Shown here one piece after another: positions 3,476 through 5,803 of a stretch of DNA of 5,803 nt. Numbering within the stretch: position 1 is the first letter of the stretch; every line of letters starts with the position of its first letter. Below the pieces are notes generated by a model. That model searched no databases and had not been told where the DNA came from. It saw only the letters and a program-made list of their open reading frames with translations. The translations under genes were made by a program, and so were the position numbers. Source of the DNA: Chloroflexi bacterium UBA6265 (GTDB lineage Bacteria; Chloroflexota; Chloroflexia; Thermomicrobiales; UBA6265); the NCBI GenBank assembly GCA_002440805.1, contig DJVD01000226.1, positions 20,636-26,438 on the forward strand. Direction: 5' to 3'.

Positions 3476-5803
3476 TTAGCGCACCGGGATCCCGGTCGAT
3501 ACTGCCGGCAGGTCACGCACATCGAACTCTTCATCCAGCGGCAGGTCCGTGAGGCGGAGACTCAGTACCTGGCTCACACCATCGCCACCCATGGTGATGC
3601 CGTAGAGGGTATCGGCGATTTCCACGGTGCCGCGGTTGTGGGTAATCACAATCGCCTGGGTCTCATCGGCCAGGTTGCGCAGTTCGTCGCGGAATCGCAC
3701 CACGTTGGCTTCATCGAGGGCGGCATCCACTTCGTCCAACAGCACAAACGGCGATGGGTTCACCCGCAGGATGGCGAAAAGGAGAGCTGCCGCGGTCAGC
3801 GAGCGTTCGCCACCGCTGAGCAGTGCCAGCCCCTGCAGGCGCTTGCCCGGTGGCTGGGCCACGATATCGATGCCACCCGGCGCGCCCTCGTCGTCCGCCG
3901 TGAGTACCAGGCGCGCCGATCCGCCCCCGAACAACTTGGTGAAGGCGGCGCTGAACTCCATGCTTACCTGCTCGAAGGTTTCCTCAAACCGCGTTTGCAT
4001 CACCTCGTGGAGCTCGGCCAGCATGGAGCGCAAGCGGGCCGAGGCCTGCTGCACATCGGCCAGTTGCTCGGTAAGGAAGGCAAAGCGCTCCGATTCCTGC
4101 TCGTATTCCTCAACGATGTTGTCGCTGACATACCCCACGCGATGAAGGCGATTGCGCAGGCGATTGATCTCGCGCTCGGTTTCCTCGTGGTCGCCGGGCA
4201 GCGCACTGAAATCCTCTTCCTCAGTATCTACAAGCAGATCATCTGGAAGTTCCATATTTAAGTCATCGATGATGCGCTGGTGTACTGCCGTCACCTCGGC
4301 CCGCATCCGCTCCAGCACCAACTCCTTTTGGCCAAAAGCGCGCTCGCGCTCCATTGCCAGTTGACGGGCGGTCTCGATTTCGGCCTGTTGGTTTCGTACC
4401 TGGGCAGCGGTGGTGCCGAGCTTCTCGGCCAGGGGCTGGCGAGCCTCATCGCCGGCAGCCACGGATGCTGTCAGTGCTTTGACTTCAACCGCGAGGCGCT
4501 CCAGTTCATCGGCCAGGGCCAGCTTGCGACCTTCCATCTCGGCTTCGTCGTTCTGGCGGGTCTGCATCTCGGTCTGTTGCGCGCGCACCTGGCTCTGCAA
4601 CTGGTTCCACAACCGATCCTCGGCGCGCAATCGCTCCTCCAGCGCGGCCAGGGTGCTGGTGGCGCCGGCAAGGGCTTCCTCATGATCGGCGGCTGTATCC
4701 CGTCGCTGCGACAGGGACGTGGTTTGCGCTGATTCCTGCTCGCGCAGGTCGGCGAGCTGGCTGCTGGCTGCCTCGATCTCTGCCGCCAGCCGGGCAATGC
4801 GCTGGTCGCGCTCATCCGCGGAGATATCGGCGGCCTGTCGATGCTGTGTGGCCGCCTGCTGTTGGGCTTGCACATCGGCAATCCACGTTTGCAGGCGAGC
4901 GCGCTGCGGTGCGTGGGCGCGTTGTTGGGCGTTCAGATCGGCCAGTTTTGTGGTGATCTCGATTCTGGATTGCTGGAGTGCCTGCACCTGCTCGGCCTGG
5001 GCCGTCAGCGCGGTCTCGGCATCGGCCAGCGATTGCTGCCGCGTCGCGATGCTGGCGGGCAGATCACGCAGTTCGCGCTCGCGCGCCAACATGCCGCCAT
5101 CTCGACCCTGGGAACCGCCGGTGACGGATCCACCACTGCGAGCAATTTCACCAGCCAGCGTCACCGTGCTCCAACCGCCAGGCAGGGAATCGAGCAGGGC
5201 GCGACTGGTGGCCAAGTCCTCGACCACCACCACGCGACCCAGCAGTGCCCGTACCACCTCGGCGACGTCGTCATCACTTTGCACCAGGTCGCTGGCGATA
5301 CCGTGCACGCCCGGTGCATCGGCAATTTCACGCGGGGGAGGGCGATGCCCACCGCGACGCCGCACCGTTTCGATTGGCTGGAAGGTTGCCCGCCCGGATC
5401 GCGACTGCTTCAGCATCCCAATCGCGGCCTCGGCGTGCTGCCAGGCATCGACCACGATATCCTGCAGGTGGCCGCCCAGCGCGATTTCCAGGGCCGTGTC
5501 ATACGTTTTGCCGACGGTAATCAGCTCGGCCAGGGTGCCGCGCACGCCATTCAGCGTGCCGGCCCGGGCCCATTGCATCACCTGCCGTGGTCCCTGATAC
5601 AGTCCCTCGCCGGAATCGTGCATACGCTGCAATATCTCGAGACGATGCCGATCCTGCGCCAGTTGCTTCTCACGCTCGTTGCGCTGGGCAGCGATATCGC
5701 GCGAAGTGGCAATGGCCGAGCTCAGGCTCGTTTCCAGATCAGCCAGTTCTGCCTGCAGCATCGTTATTTGCTGATGAAGTTCTTTATCCGTTTGCTCATG
5801 ATC
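3476..5803 (-). CDS. smc: Chromosome partition/condensin protein SMC, C-terminal two thirds (5' end outside window)
   Basis: SMC dimers with ScpA/ScpB organise and help segregate the chromosome. The frame is open from the right edge to a TAA at 3478-3476, giving 775 residues. Order: end of the first coiled-coil arm (1 to about 75); hinge (about 86-231, with GVRGTLAELITV, DTALEIALGGHLQDIVV, GRATFQP and ARSGGSVTGGS); second coiled-coil arm rich in Gln/Ala/Glu (about 235-600); joint region (LHRVGYVSDNIVEEYEQ); then the C-terminal ATPase lobe with LFGGGSARLVLT (from about 624), PPGK, the ABC signature LSGGERS (662-668), Walker B FVLLDEVDAALDEAN (686-700, catalytic Glu691) and switch His722 (ITHNRGT). 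The N-terminal Walker A half, about 400 residues, is missing only because the window ends. A hinge in place of a CxxC zinc hook excludes Rad50. A 24-residue acidic tail follows the usual end (LSLRL). No frameshift was seen. Confidence 0.97.
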   Translation of the reverse strand, partial: DHEQTDKELHQQITMLQAELADLETSLSSAIATSRDIAAQRNEREKQLAQDRHRLEILQRMHDSGEGLYQGPRQVMQWARAGTLNGVRGTLAELITVGKTYDTALEIALGGHLQDIVVDAWQHAEAAIGMLKQSRSGRATFQPIETVRRRGGHRPPPREIADAPGVHGIASDLVQSDDDVAEVVRALLGRVVVVEDLATSRALLDSLPGGWSTVTLAGEIARSGGSVTGGSQGRDGGMLARERELRDLPASIATRQQSLADAETALTAQAEQVQALQQSRIEITTKLADLNAQQRAHAPQRARLQTWIADVQAQQQAATQHRQAADISADERDQRIARLAAEIEAASSQLADLREQESAQTTSLSQRRDTAADHEEALAGATSTLAALEERLRAEDRLWNQLQSQVRAQQTEMQTRQNDEAEMEGRKLALADELERLAVEVKALTASVAAGDEARQPLAEKLGTTAAQVRNQQAEIETARQLAMERERAFGQKELVLERMRAEVTAVHQRIIDDLNMELPDDLLVDTEEEDFSALPGDHEETEREINRLRNRLHRVGYVSDNIVEEYEQESERFAFLTEQLADVQQASARLRSMLAELHEVMQTRFEETFEQVSMEFSAAFTKLFGGGSARLVLTADDEGAPGGIDIVAQPPGKRLQGLALLSGGERSLTAAALLFAILRVNPSPFVLLDEVDAALDEANVVRFRDELRNLADETQAIVITHNRGTVEIADTLYGITMGGDGVSQVLSLRLTDLPLDEEFDVRDLPAVSTGIPVR

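Noticed and set aside
3371..4261. Plus-strand open frame of 296 codons overlapping the DinB-like and smc genes
   Set aside because: It is antisense to the conserved ATPase lobe of SMC and out of frame with the DinB-like gene, with no recognisable motif.
3476..5803. Rad50/SbcC or RecN instead of SMC
   Set aside because: The middle domain is a globular SMC hinge with GRATFQP and GGSVTGGS motifs, not a CxxC zinc hook, and the C-terminal sequence matches SMC throughout.
1..5803. Searches by eye for tRNA, rRNA, CRISPR array, transposase ends or tandem repeats
   Set aside because: Nothing convincing was seen; intergenic space totals only a few hundred bases and is accounted for above.

Overview
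The window reads as ordinary chromosomal DNA from a free-living, moderately GC-rich bacterium. A member of the Chloroflexota (for example near Thermomicrobia) is my best guess, from the combination of a bacterial SMC, a Tat-exported AniA-type copper nitrite reductase and a stray DinB-superfamily protein. No phylogenetic marker was compared, so this placement is weak. Coding density is high. No RNA gene, CRISPR array, insertion sequence or phage gene was recognised.

Layout, left to right. Positions 1-1574 (minus) hold a UvrD-like superfamily 1 DNA helicase. It starts at a GTG behind a strong ribosome binding site, and its 3' end lies outside the window. Positions 1575-1764 are intergenic and carry a textbook intrinsic terminator (1706-1744) for the gene upstream. 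Positions 1765-2850 (minus) encode a two-domain copper nitrite reductase of the NirK/AniA type with a twin-arginine signal peptide; every copper ligand expected for the family is present. Positions 2851-2993 form a 143-bp divergent control region full of small dyads. Positions 2994-3470 (plus) encode a small DinB/YfiT-like four-helix protein. After only 5 bp, the convergent gene at 3476-5803 (minus) encodes the hinge, second coiled-coil arm and C-terminal ATPase half of the chromosome condensation protein SMC; its N-terminal part lies beyond the right edge.

The genes do not form an obvious pathway. SMC is a housekeeping chromosome-organisation protein. The nitrite reductase would work outside the cytoplasmic membrane, turning nitrite into nitric oxide, and appears here as a single transcription unit with its own terminator and no visible denitrification partner. 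The DinB-like protein shares a control region with it, which allows co-regulation but does not prove it. The helicase has its own ribosome binding site and codon usage unlike the nitrite reductase gene, so it may have a different history.

I did not find a convincing new multi-gene system. The parts most worth a second look are the dyad-rich divergent region (a bulged hairpin in the nirK leader, a mirrored GGATTTGTT pair, and nested dyads at the dinB-like promoter) and the compact helicase, which seems to lack the usual 2B domain.
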